A DNA stretch of 64,000 nt from Caryophanales bacterium UBA4856 (GTDB lineage Bacteria > Bacillota_I > Bacilli_A > RFN20 > CAG-288): positions 8,973-72,972 of the forward strand of contig DHEG01000015.1 in assembly GCA_002399765.1 (NCBI GenBank). The letters are read 5' to 3'. The notes under the pieces are model-generated. The model was not told where the DNA came from. It saw only the letters and a program-made list of their open reading frames with translations, and searched no databases. Positions 1 through 8,935 of the stretch are shown here, in pieces. Every line of letters starts with the position of its first letter. Position 1 is the first letter of the stretch. Position numbers and translations under genes: made by a program.

Positions 1-1160
1 TCATCGAGCCCAACCAAGTAAGCAAGGTCGTCCCTATCGCTATTCAAAAGATCCTCATAGGCTCCCAACGGCATAAGTCTCGCCAAATCAACTTGCACGT
101 CTTTTATGGAATCGACCAGAATGCCTTTCCGTTGGTCACGTTGTTCGTTCTCGCCTTTCGGGCCGTAAAAGTTTTTGTACCAATTAGTCGCCACCGGGCA
201 CACTACTCCTTCAGGCACCTTCTCGACTTTACGCGGGTACGATAGCGTCATGCCCAAGGACATATTGCGTATATCATTCAAGGCTTCAAAGTTGCCTTTT
301 GTAGTTCTTTCGGAAGATGTCTTGATAATGCTTTTTATTTTTTCCTGTAGGGAAGCAAGCAAGGGTGCCCCCGAAGAAGCCTTTGCCTTGTCACCGTATA
401 GCTCAGCGAACCTCTTCAAACCATCATTTATTTTCGTAAGTTTTCTAAGGGTTTCATCCAAGATGATGCCATAGTCTTTGTCGATTCTCTCGGGTGAAGA
501 AAAATGGTTGAGGTAATAGGCGAAGCTCTTTTCGGGATTGGCAAACTGGCTCCGGAATCTCTCAACCGCCAAAAGGTCTTGCCGAAGCTTGGAGCCATCG
601 AGGTCTTTGCGTTTGTCGAAATATTTCCTTATTTCTCCATCGCCATTTTCAAATTCAAAGGCTATTGCTGCGTCGGCTTCCTTTTGGAACACGAAAGACT
701 CAACGGTCTCATCGAGTATGGTGAAGTCAGAGCGGATGCCGGCCTTGGAAGCATATTTGCGCAAGATTCCATTGGCGAAGGAATCGAAGGTGGTTATATT
801 GGCAGTCTGGGCCATTTGGGCTTCGGTCTTCAGTCTCGCACGCACGTTCCTATCCACGAACGGGAAGGTCGATGCATCGGCCTCGGCCTTATCGTTCAGG
901 TCTTCTCCTATCCTCTCCCTCATCTCCCGGGCCGCATTGTCAGTAAAGGTAAGGATAACCATATCGGAGACCGAGATGTTGCAAGTCAAGACCTGAGCCA
1001 AGACCCTAAGTGACAAGGCAGTGGTCTTTCCGCATCCGGCCCCAGCGGAAAGAAGGACGTTCTCCCCGCTTGATGTAATGGCTTCAACCTTTTGGGAATC
1101 GACCTTCGTGGCCAGCCAAGACCTGAAGGCTTCAGGCAGGACCAGTACCTCTTTTCTCAT
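1..1160 (-). CDS. addA: AddA-like helicase-nuclease subunit, N-terminal part (runs off window)
   Basis: About 386 codons of an open frame begin at the ATG at 1160 and run through the left window edge without a stop. The start of the protein looks like a UvrD/AddA superfamily 1 helicase. It has a Q-like residue near position 23, a Walker A motif AGAGCGKT at residues 39-46, and a motif Ia region (TFTDNAAREMRERI) at about 71-84. AddA is the motor and nuclease subunit of the double-strand-break end-resection complex AddAB in Bacillota. The start lies one base after the stop of the AddB-like gene, which indicates translational coupling and supports AddA over a plain UvrD/PcrA. The C-terminal nuclease domain that would prove AddA is outside the window. 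Confidence 0.8.
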   Translation of the reverse strand, partial: MRKEVLVLPEAFRSWLATKVDSQKVEAITSSGENVLLSAGAGCGKTTALSLRVLAQVLTCNISVSDMVILTFTDNAAREMRERIGEDLNDKAEADASTFPFVDRNVRARLKTEAQMAQTANITTFDSFANGILRKYASKAGIRSDFTILDETVESFVFQKEADAAIAFEFENGDGEIRKYFDKRKDLDGSKLRQDLLAVERFRSQFANPEKSFAYYLNHFSSPERIDKDYGIILDETLRKLTKINDGLKRFAELYGDKAKASSGAPLLASLQEKIKSIIKTSSERTTKGNFEALNDIRNMSLGMTLSYPRKVEKVPEGVVCPVATNWYKNFYGPKGENEQRDQRKGILVDSIKDVQVDLARLMPLGAYEDLLNSDRDDLAYLVGLD

Positions 1161-1161
1161 G

Positions 1162-3801
1162 TCAATCACCTTCATCGCTTTCCACGTCATCGTCATCATC
1201 GTCCAATTCGGAAGCGGCTTCTCCCCCACTTTCGTCCACATTGTCGAAATCATTCCAAGTTGTCGGCAACTTGTCGCCTTTCAAAGGGTAGATGAAATGA
1301 CGTTGCTCGGGCCGGGCATAACTGATGTCATCGTAACTATCCAAGCTTTCCTTGTCCTCGGCTCCCTTCCCCGGATATTGGACCTCATAGACCGGGAACC
1401 ACCTTACACCGGTCTTGGTCTTCAGCCGGCCTTCCCGCAAATACCTGTAACAGGAGAAGAGAGTTAGCCCGGCCATGGCCACCATCCTCTCCCCAAGGCT
1501 TGAGCCAAACATCTTACTCACGTCGCCACCGAATCCCGAAATATCGAATCCGGTTAGGTCGAGACCTTCCGCCATGCTGTCGGCCTGCTTCTTGAAAGCA
1601 GCCAAGGCCTCGTTGCCTTTCTTCACCTTATCGCTGTTGGTCTTTTCATTAATGGTGTCCTTGAAGACGAAGTTGGGATCCTTCTCCCCGCTGGCGAATG
1701 CACCGGGTTGGGCCCTGAACCCCGTGAAGATCTTCTTGTTTATCCTCAGCCCGTCATGGCTCTGGATCAAGACGATGAAAGCCCCAATGGGATCGGCGAG
1801 GTCTTTGAGTTGAGGCTCCTTGTCCTTAATGTAGGGGAAGGCGAACACATAGAGCGGGAGTTGAAGCGTCCGGCCAACCAGGGCGTGCAAGAGACTGACG
1901 TAGCTATCGGCTTTGCTGGCGGTCTTGAAGTCGACGATCAGCGAATCGCTGGTGCCCACTCTATACACGGCATCGTATTTCACCGTGAGCTTAAGACCAT
2001 TTCCCAGGGGGACCGTCTCGCCGAATTCATCCCTGTCCCCCTTCGGCTTTATCAAAGTGAACCCCTCATCCTTCTCCGCCTGTTTTAAGTCAGGTAACAC
2101 CAATGACTTGAACTGCTTGTAAGCTTTTTCGAGGAAATAGCGTACTTCCAAATCACCCATATCCGGGTCCTTGAACCCGGAGGTAAGAGAAGTGGCTTCC
2201 TTATCGAAGTCAAAGCCGTCCCGTTCCTCCGCAAAGGCATGGAGTAGTTGACCGGTTATGGAGCGGAACGAGGAAGGTGCCCGGATGTTCAATACAGTGC
2301 CGCAGAAGTATGAGAAGGGATTTACCTGGTAGGCATCAAGTGTCGAATGTGAAAGGGTGACTCCCGCTTTGAAATAACTCCGGAAATATTCCTGGGTCTT
2401 GGGATCATCGTCGAAATCGTTGTCGTAGCTGAGATATAGCCTGTCGCTTCCCGGGGAGATTTGGGCCATCCTCTCCGCAAGCTCGTCGCTGGCTCCGATC
2501 TTTACGTAGCGCTCATGCATCAGGCTCAGATAAAGACCCAAATCGGCCCTCCCTTCACCAAGAGGCAAGCCATGACTTTCAAAGGACTTCAAGGAAAAAG
2601 AAGCCTCCGTGAAATTCTTCCCGTCGGCGAAGAATCCCTGGGGATATTCCCCAAATGAATCAGCCAAGGCCCTGGAAAGCCAAACGTTCTTTGAAAGTCC
2701 GATGGCTTCCTTAAGCCTCTTTAACTTGGCAATGTTCTTTTCGACGGCCGTCATCCCATAGGAGACCAGGGGTTTTATCTTGTCTGGCACCAGACCATTG
2801 TCCTTTGCCGTGGGCACAAGGTTCTCCGAAAGGCCCAACACAAATAGATTGGGGACCGGCTTGAGGCCTTGGAGAGAATTGACCACCCTTATGCCCGCAT
2901 ATTTTCCGGGAAGGGAAACCTCACCGCTGAGTTTGCTGGCCAAATATTCCTGGCATAACCTCAACCCGACCCTGTCCTTGATGGGCTCGGTCACGGCAAG
3001 GGTTTGGTAAACCTGGCTGACGAGCCTGTCGAATTTGCCGCCTTTTAATTCGGCCAGGGAGTCATATGTCCCTTTCCGGCCGTATTCATCAGCCAACTTC
3101 TTAATAGGGTCTAGGGTTTTCAAAGGTGTATCTGCGATATTCAGAGGTATTCCGAAAGCCTGGGCTAACTGCGAGAGGCGAAAGTTATAGGACGAAGGAC
3201 AGGCAATAAGGAAATTTGACGGACGATAGAGGGACCCAAGGCTCAAGATCTTGGCGGATATGTTTTCAAGAGCAAGACTTATTTCGAGAAACGAATCATC
3301 GAAACGCGATATCAGTATAGGAGAAACGTCCTCTTTCCCTAGACCATAATCGGCATTTATGCCTAAGGTGAAACTGATTCCGTTGGACTTGAGAAGGCCA
3401 AAAAGGTCTGCGTCTTCTTTTCCATAGCCCAATATCACCAGCGGAAAACGCGTCAATTCAGCCTTGATCAGGGGATCGGGTTTCCCCAAAAGGCCCTTGG
3501 CCAAAGCTTCTTCCCGGGCTTTGAAAAGTTCTTCCACCGGGGCGAAGGACAACGAAGGGGGGAAGTTGTCCCTGAGCGTCGGGAAATAGGAGAAAAGATT
3601 GCGGGCCTTGTCGAAACTCATTCCCTCTTCGCCGGCAAACAGGAGCGCGTCGGTGTCGTCATAGGTCCAGGACAAGCCCCTCAGGGCCTCGGCCTTCGAT
3701 AGGAAATGGGCGTGGGGAAAAGCGCCGAGGCCAATCAGCTTGGCCTTGAGGGCATCCGGCAACACCACAGTTATTTCCCGCTCGCTCTTTGTCTCTCTCA
3801 T
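1162..3801 (-). CDS. addB: AddB-like PD-(D/E)XK nuclease, short and lacking Fe-S cysteines
   Basis: This 879-residue protein is the likely partner of AddA in double-strand-break processing. The nuclease fold shows GQLLHAF (His about 521), Asp about 610, VDFKT (Asp 624, Lys 626) and LQLPLY (Gln 647), the usual order of a RecB-type nuclease. The first half has no Walker A motif, as expected for the inactivated helicase half of AddB. It is shorter than typical AddB (about 1100-1200 residues). The conserved 'CPF.YF' cysteine is replaced (VNPFSYF near 493-499), and the C-terminal CxxC cluster that binds an Fe-S centre in B. subtilis AddB is not visible. The C-terminus is a run of acidic residues. 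It ends one base before addA. A generic PD-(D/E)XK nuclease is the alternative call. Confidence 0.72.
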   Translation of the reverse strand: MRETKSEREITVVLPDALKAKLIGLGAFPHAHFLSKAEALRGLSWTYDDTDALLFAGEEGMSFDKARNLFSYFPTLRDNFPPSLSFAPVEELFKAREEALAKGLLGKPDPLIKAELTRFPLVILGYGKEDADLFGLLKSNGISFTLGINADYGLGKEDVSPILISRFDDSFLEISLALENISAKILSLGSLYRPSNFLIACPSSYNFRLSQLAQAFGIPLNIADTPLKTLDPIKKLADEYGRKGTYDSLAELKGGKFDRLVSQVYQTLAVTEPIKDRVGLRLCQEYLASKLSGEVSLPGKYAGIRVVNSLQGLKPVPNLFVLGLSENLVPTAKDNGLVPDKIKPLVSYGMTAVEKNIAKLKRLKEAIGLSKNVWLSRALADSFGEYPQGFFADGKNFTEASFSLKSFESHGLPLGEGRADLGLYLSLMHERYVKIGASDELAERMAQISPGSDRLYLSYDNDFDDDPKTQEYFRSYFKAGVTLSHSTLDAYQVNPFSYFCGTVLNIRAPSSFRSITGQLLHAFAEERDGFDFDKEATSLTSGFKDPDMGDLEVRYFLEKAYKQFKSLVLPDLKQAEKDEGFTLIKPKGDRDEFGETVPLGNGLKLTVKYDAVYRVGTSDSLIVDFKTASKADSYVSLLHALVGRTLQLPLYVFAFPYIKDKEPQLKDLADPIGAFIVLIQSHDGLRINKKIFTGFRAQPGAFASGEKDPNFVFKDTINEKTNSDKVKKGNEALAAFKKQADSMAEGLDLTGFDISGFGGDVSKMFGSSLGERMVAMAGLTLFSCYRYLREGRLKTKTGVRWFPVYEVQYPGKGAEDKESLDSYDDISYARPEQRHFIYPLKGDKLPTTWNDFDNVDESGGEAASELDDDDDDVESDEGD

Positions 3802-3810
3802 GGCTCTATT

Positions 3811-6510
3811 CTACTTCACCTGACGTGACTTTCCATTCCCACCCAAGAGGTTATGGAACGAATCGCGGATCGAATGGTCCCCTGATAGGCCCTTGACCTT
3901 CAAGGGCCATTCGAAACGGTCCTTGGTGCGGAAGACGAACGCGGTGGAAAGCTCGTCCACCAACGCATAGATGGGCGTGGCGCATAAGGCCAAGCCGACG
4001 AGCCACTGCCAGGCCAGGGGGAAGGTGAACAGGACGCTCAACACGCAATCGGAGGAATAGAACGGGACATACACTCCCTTGTAGCCATTGGGGACGCTAT
4101 CGGCTCCCAAGAAGTACATCGGGGCAACCAGGATCGCAAAGGCCGTTATGAACACGGATACGCCAAGGCAGAGGAAGCGGAATTTGGTGAGGGGGGAGCA
4201 GACCTTAACCATCACGGCCAAGGCGGCCAAAGAGGCGGTCAAGATCGCCAAGGGTTCCTCGATCAAGAACACCGAGGACATTATCGCGTCATAGGAGGAG
4301 GGATAGGCCGCCACCAAATCCGTGAACTCCGAATAGCTGAGCCCATCCCCGGTGGCAAGCCCCTCAAACAAGGCGTTCCCGAAGCGTGCATGGACGTAGG
4401 CATAGGGCAGAAGGCCGACCTTGGTCAGGATCTGGACCGTCAACACGGCCAAGAAAATGAAGAGCCCTGCGGGCAGGGCCCGGCTCAAGACGTTGGGTAC
4501 GAAGTGGCCGTGGACGGGATCGTTGGAATCCTCCAGGCCCAACAGGAAACCGCCTATGCCGGTGACGAACCAAGTCACCAGGTAGAGGCCCTCTATCGAA
4601 TAGGGGAGATGGCCAAAGACGGGGAAGGAGGCAGCCATGGCAAGGGAAAGGAACGATTTCATCAGGAAGAGGGTCGCGGCCCTTTCCATGTTGTTCACGC
4701 TCTTCCGTCCCTCCTTGATAATCGAGGGCATATGGGAGAAGTCACCGTCGAGGATCGTCACGTCGGCCACCTGGGCCGCCGCGGAAGCCCCACCTTCGTG
4801 GGAGATGCAGATGGAGCAGTCGGCCGCCTTGGCGGCCAAGATGTCGTTTAGCGCATCGATCACCATCGCCACTTTGTGGCCCTGTTCCTGCAAGGCGTGG
4901 ACGATGTAGCTCTTCTGCTCGGGATTGGCCCGGCCGAATATCACCTGGGAACGGGCGGCGGCCCCGGACTGCCATTTGTCCATTCCCGCCATCGAGACGC
5001 ACTTGTCGTAGCCGGGGATGCCGATCCTTTTGGCGATGGCGGAGACCGTCACCGGATCATCGCCGGAGATTATCCTTATCTGCACTCCCGACTCCACGAG
5101 CCTTTGGATGATCTTGGGCGCACTGGGCCTTATCTGGTCCTTCAGGTATATCAGGCAAAGGGGAATTACCTTTCGGGGATCATCGGCGGGCCGCTTCACG
5201 AAAGCCATGACCCTCAAGCCCTCCTTGGCCTTTTCCTCGATCCGGTCGAAGAGGAAACTGTCGCCGCCCAAGAGGAACTGGGGCGCCCCTAGCGCATAGA
5301 AGAAGTTGGGGTCATTCAGAAACACGCAGCCGGAATACTTGATACGGGAATCGAAGGGGATGACCCGGGTCGCCCTATAGGGCCTTTCCACCGCATAGGC
5401 CTTCCTCAGGGCCATTACCGTCTCGCTCCTGTCGGGGACTTCGGCCAAGACCGAGGCCAGGAAGGGAAGTAACTGGGCCGGCCTGTTGCCAAGCCAGTCG
5501 ATGCCATCCACCTCCATCTTGCCGGTGGTGAGGGTACCGGTCTTGTCCAGGCAGACGACCGTGGAGAGAGCCAAACCCTCTACCGAGCGCAACTCCTTAA
5601 CGGAGGTCTTCTCCCGGAAGAGGGAGATTATCGAAAGGGCGCACCTTCCGGAAGCCAGAAGGACCAAACCGGTAGGGATGGCGCCGACTATCGTGGTCCC
5701 GACCTGCACGGCCACGTCCTGGCCGGTTTGGCCGGCCAGATAGGCATATACGCCTACGATAGTCGCCATCGGGATTATCAGGACCGACAGGGCGAAGACA
5801 AATATCTGCACGCCCCGGGTCATGTCGGAATGGGGTTTCTTCTCCTTGGCCAAGGCGACGCGGAGCCTTTGGGCATAGGTGGACTTCCCCACCGCCTCCG
5901 CCTGAAGGTGGGCGATACCGGAAATAACGATGGTACCGGCATAGACCTTGTCGCCGACGCTCTTGGTCCGCTCCTTTTGCTCACCGGTCAAAAGGGAATC
6001 GTCGGTGGCTATGGTCCCGCGTATTATCTTGCCGTCCACCGGGACCTGCATCCCGCTTTCCAAGACGATCAGGTCATCGGTGACCACATCGCTGCTCTTG
6101 ACTACCTGCTCTAGGGAGTTCCTTATCACCTTTATCTTGGGGACGTTGAGGATCCTAAGCTTGTCGGTGACCTTCTTGGCCTTGCATTCCTGGAAGATCC
6201 CGATGAACAGGTTCACCAGGACCGGGATCAAGAAACCGTATTTGGTAATGCCGTATTCCGACTGGCCCGGAAAGCCCACCCCAAGGATCAGGAAGGCCAC
6301 GGCCACTCCAAAAAGAATTAGGTTGAACCAGTTGAAGATGTTCTTGAAGACTATGAAAAAATACGAGTGGGAAAAGCGTGACCCAGCCACGTTGTCCAGT
6401 CCCAGCCTCTTGCGCTTGAGGACCTGAAGATCGGTAAGGCCCGTCTCCAACGATACGGGTCCGGTCTGGATGAGCGCGATTCGCTCCCTTCGTTCCTGTC
6501 TAGATAGCAT
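3811..6510 (-). CDS. P-type cation-transporting ATPase with atypical motifs
   Basis: This 899-residue membrane protein has the P-type ATPase order. TM helices lie at about 53-105, the actuator domain at 120-230, further helices follow, then the phosphorylation motif DKTGT (Asp 322), an N domain, SGDDPVT at 482-488, a hinge at 550-556 and a C-terminal helical block. There is no heavy-metal CxxC domain. The general look is of CtpE-like or P2-like pumps. Several usual signatures are changed: TGES reads TGEQ (175-178), PEGL reads PTGL (279-282), KGAPE reads LGAPQ (407-411) and GDGVND reads IDALND (551-556). The aspartate to be phosphorylated and the ND pair remain, so activity is possible, but the transported ion cannot be told. 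It follows hemW by 15 bases and precedes addB by 9. Confidence 0.85.
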   Translation of the reverse strand: MLSRQERRERIALIQTGPVSLETGLTDLQVLKRKRLGLDNVAGSRFSHSYFFIVFKNIFNWFNLILFGVAVAFLILGVGFPGQSEYGITKYGFLIPVLVNLFIGIFQECKAKKVTDKLRILNVPKIKVIRNSLEQVVKSSDVVTDDLIVLESGMQVPVDGKIIRGTIATDDSLLTGEQKERTKSVGDKVYAGTIVISGIAHLQAEAVGKSTYAQRLRVALAKEKKPHSDMTRGVQIFVFALSVLIIPMATIVGVYAYLAGQTGQDVAVQVGTTIVGAIPTGLVLLASGRCALSIISLFREKTSVKELRSVEGLALSTVVCLDKTGTLTTGKMEVDGIDWLGNRPAQLLPFLASVLAEVPDRSETVMALRKAYAVERPYRATRVIPFDSRIKYSGCVFLNDPNFFYALGAPQFLLGGDSFLFDRIEEKAKEGLRVMAFVKRPADDPRKVIPLCLIYLKDQIRPSAPKIIQRLVESGVQIRIISGDDPVTVSAIAKRIGIPGYDKCVSMAGMDKWQSGAAARSQVIFGRANPEQKSYIVHALQEQGHKVAMVIDALNDILAAKAADCSICISHEGGASAAAQVADVTILDGDFSHMPSIIKEGRKSVNNMERAATLFLMKSFLSLAMAASFPVFGHLPYSIEGLYLVTWFVTGIGGFLLGLEDSNDPVHGHFVPNVLSRALPAGLFIFLAVLTVQILTKVGLLPYAYVHARFGNALFEGLATGDGLSYSEFTDLVAAYPSSYDAIMSSVFLIEEPLAILTASLAALAVMVKVCSPLTKFRFLCLGVSVFITAFAILVAPMYFLGADSVPNGYKGVYVPFYSSDCVLSVLFTFPLAWQWLVGLALCATPIYALVDELSTAFVFRTKDRFEWPLKVKGLSGDHSIRDSFHNLLGGNGKSRQVK

Positions 6511-6525
6511 GATGACCTCTGGGCT

Positions 6526-7659
6526 TCATTTTACGCCGTTGAAATTCAGCAAGTCCACCAACACCTCGTCGAGGACATAAAGATACTCGGGTTTCACGCG
6601 CACGCGTTGGCGATCGACAATGAGCGATTGGGATACCTTGGCTATGTTGGCCGCATAGGAGACGAGGAAGTCCTTATGGAAGCGGCGCGTGAATTCACTT
6701 AGGGCAAAGCCCTTCGCCAACCTGAGGTTGAGCATCAGGAAATTGAACTCACGGGTCTGGGCGTTCTCGGCTTCCCGCCGTAGGACATAGGCGCCCTTCA
6801 TGTAGGAGACGATGTCCCGGTTCCTCACTTCCCTTACGCCGTTTTCGTAACTCGTCGCCCCCATGCCTATGGCCGCATAGGGGTCGTCATGCCAATAGCA
6901 GAGATTGTGCTGGCACTCATACCCGGGCTTGGCAAAGTTGGAGACCTCATACCTGAGGAAACCCTTGCGGGCCAGTTCGCGGTTGATGAGCTCATACATA
7001 TCGGCAAGGGTATCCGAATCCGGCGTCTTGACCCCCTGGATGTAAAACATCGTGTGCTTCTCCACCTGGAGGGCATAGAAGGATACATGCGTCAGGTACC
7101 TGAATTGGTCTACCCCATCGAGGTCTTTCTTCACGTCGGCGATCGTTTGGCCGGGAAGGGCGTAGATAAAGTCTGCGCTAAGGTTGTCGATGCCTACCTC
7201 GTGAAGGAAGCCCACGGCCTGGAGGGCCTTGGCGAAGGTGTGGTTGCGGCCGAGCTTCCTAAGGTAGCCATCGTCTACGGTCTGCACGCCCAACGAGACC
7301 CGGTTGACGCCGGCTTCCCTCAAGGCTTTGGCGAAGGGAAGATCGACATCCTCCGGATTGCATTCGACCGTCATCTCCTTGGGCCTGCCATGTCTTTTCG
7401 TCAATTCGCCCAAAAGCTCCTTGAGCTGTTCTCCGCCCAAGGCGGAAGGCGTCCCCCCACCCAAAAAGATCGTGTCGAATCCATATCCCCGGTATCTTTC
7501 GTCCTCTTTAAGCAAGGCGCTCACGTAATCCTTGTTGAAGCCGGTCGAGAGCAGGACTTTGGGGAAATCGCAGTATGGGCAGATGGAGCGGCAAAAGGGG
7601 ATGTGGACATACAGGGAGCGCGGCTTGTCGATGAACATCCCGCCTGAAGTGTCGTTCAT
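6526..7659 (-). CDS. hemW: Radical SAM heme chaperone HemW (coproporphyrinogen oxidase-like)
   Basis: This 377-residue protein opens with YVHIPFCRSICPYCDF, which carries the CxxxCxxC cluster (Cys 23, 27, 30) for a 4Fe-4S radical-SAM centre and the trailing CDF typical of HemW. FLGGGTPS (about 65-72) and the 'NPED'/'SLGVQT' segments also fit this family. The family binds heme and delivers it to target proteins. Older annotations call it oxygen-independent coproporphyrinogen III oxidase, but true HemN has a fourth cysteine here. The start overlaps the upstream gene by ATGA (4 bases), so the two are translationally coupled. Confidence 0.88.
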   Translation of the reverse strand: MNDTSGGMFIDKPRSLYVHIPFCRSICPYCDFPKVLLSTGFNKDYVSALLKEDERYRGYGFDTIFLGGGTPSALGGEQLKELLGELTKRHGRPKEMTVECNPEDVDLPFAKALREAGVNRVSLGVQTVDDGYLRKLGRNHTFAKALQAVGFLHEVGIDNLSADFIYALPGQTIADVKKDLDGVDQFRYLTHVSFYALQVEKHTMFYIQGVKTPDSDTLADMYELINRELARKGFLRYEVSNFAKPGYECQHNLCYWHDDPYAAIGMGATSYENGVREVRNRDIVSYMKGAYVLRREAENAQTREFNFLMLNLRLAKGFALSEFTRRFHKDFLVSYAANIAKVSQSLIVDRQRVRVKPEYLYVLDEVLVDLLNFNGVK

Positions 7660-8885
7660 TGGTTGCCCTTGACTTTCTTGTCGGTGCCCGGCAAGGGGGC
7701 ATAGGTGAATTTCTTCCCGGTCTTGCTCTTGGCGTAGAATCCCAGCTGGGCCAACATGTCCATGCCCTTCCGTGCCGTTTCATAGGCCACCTTCTCGCCG
7801 CTCTTGAATTCATCGACGGTGTAGAACTTGCCCAGGGTACAATGAGTGACCAGGAAATGGGCCTGGACCTTATGGAGGACCGGATAGCTTTCAAGCAGGC
7901 CGTGGACCTTCTGGGCGACGAGGTCATCGACGGCGGATGGCGAACCGTTTTCACCCAGATCATCGCGGATGCTCTCTTCTTCCCTTTCGCGTTTCAAGGC
8001 GATGTTCTCTGCTGATATCATCCATCCCTCATCCGCCTCAATGGCTTGATCGACATACACGGCGAAGGAATTGAGAAAATAGGTAAAATCGCCACTTGTA
8101 TCCGAGAGGGAAATCACCTTCTGCAGGCCTTGCCTCAGATGATAGACGGCGCTTTCCAAAGGCAAGAGGAAGGCGACCCCATAGAAACCGTTTGCCGCAA
8201 GGAACACCTTGGTCAGGAGCACGGAAGTCTCATCGGCCAAGATATCGTATGGTTTGGCAACTGCAAACCAGAAAGGGATGAAGCAGGCCTTCAGGAACAA
8301 AGGGAGGTCATCAGAGCGATCGAGGAATGCGAGCAAGGGCCTTAGTCCCTTTCCTACCGGCGCCTTCTCGCCAGGCTGGAGATCTTGGAGCAACGAGTTT
8401 ATGCCGTCGACAAATCCCTCATCCAGGTCCCCCAAGAACTTCCGGGACATTTCCCGTTGGGCTTTGGCGTAGTCGAAAAGCACCGCATTCCTGGGATCGA
8501 CGTTTTCCTTTTCGGCCCTGATGGCTTCGATGGCCTTACCGTCCAAGTCCAGGCCGTAGTAAGAGGAGACGGAGGCCAGCTCTTGCGCTTCGGCCAGGCC
8601 AGTCAGGAACTCCTGTTCGCCTTGCCTTAGCCTTACCGAGCGGACGAGCAGGCCACCCAGGCGTCGTTCCAGGCCGTAAAGCCTAGAAAGCAGGGAGCGG
8701 GTCAAGACCGCAGAGAAATCGATGCCGTCGTTATTGGCGATGCCGAGGGAAACACGGAAAAGGCTACGGTATTCGGTCACCTCCTTCCAGATGCCCTCGA
8801 TGTCGGGAAGGTTGTAATGGGCCCCGATCTCCTCCTTGGAGAGGTAATTCCCATCAGTGAAAAGGCGTCCTTTATCCAGTCCCAC
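7656..8885 (-). CDS. Uncharacterised protein with Fic-like fold but no catalytic motif
   Basis: This 409-residue soluble protein has no signal peptide or membrane helix. The order of segments resembles Fic-family proteins. It has an N-terminal helical part (about 30-125), a region where Fic proteins carry the HPFxDGNGR loop, a 'LPLESAVYHLRQGLQKVISLSDTSGDFTYF' type stretch (split here for reading, about 241-270), and a C-terminal winged-helix-like segment (about 330-395). At the loop it reads KPYDILADET (211-220), so the catalytic histidine and the DGNGR anion site are absent and AMPylation is not expected. The fold assignment rests on pattern reading alone. It sits between lepA and hemW and overlaps hemW by 4 bases. 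The true function is unknown. Confidence 0.55.
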   Translation of the reverse strand: MGLDKGRLFTDGNYLSKEEIGAHYNLPDIEGIWKEVTEYRSLFRVSLGIANNDGIDFSAVLTRSLLSRLYGLERRLGGLLVRSVRLRQGEQEFLTGLAEAQELASVSSYYGLDLDGKAIEAIRAEKENVDPRNAVLFDYAKAQREMSRKFLGDLDEGFVDGINSLLQDLQPGEKAPVGKGLRPLLAFLDRSDDLPLFLKACFIPFWFAVAKPYDILADETSVLLTKVFLAANGFYGVAFLLPLESAVYHLRQGLQKVISLSDTSGDFTYFLNSFAVYVDQAIEADEGWMISAENIALKREREEESIRDDLGENGSPSAVDDLVAQKVHGLLESYPVLHKVQAHFLVTHCTLGKFYTVDEFKSGEKVAYETARKGMDMLAQLGFYAKSKTGKKFTYAPLPGTDKKVKGNQ

Positions 8886-8935
8886 GGTTAGCCCTCCATC
8901 CTAAAATACCATTTTGCCACTAATCGGCCCGAAAT

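Noticed and set aside
504-1013. 169-residue plus-strand frame near the left edge
   Set aside because: Opposite the AddA-like frame, which has Walker A and motif Ia and is coupled to addB.
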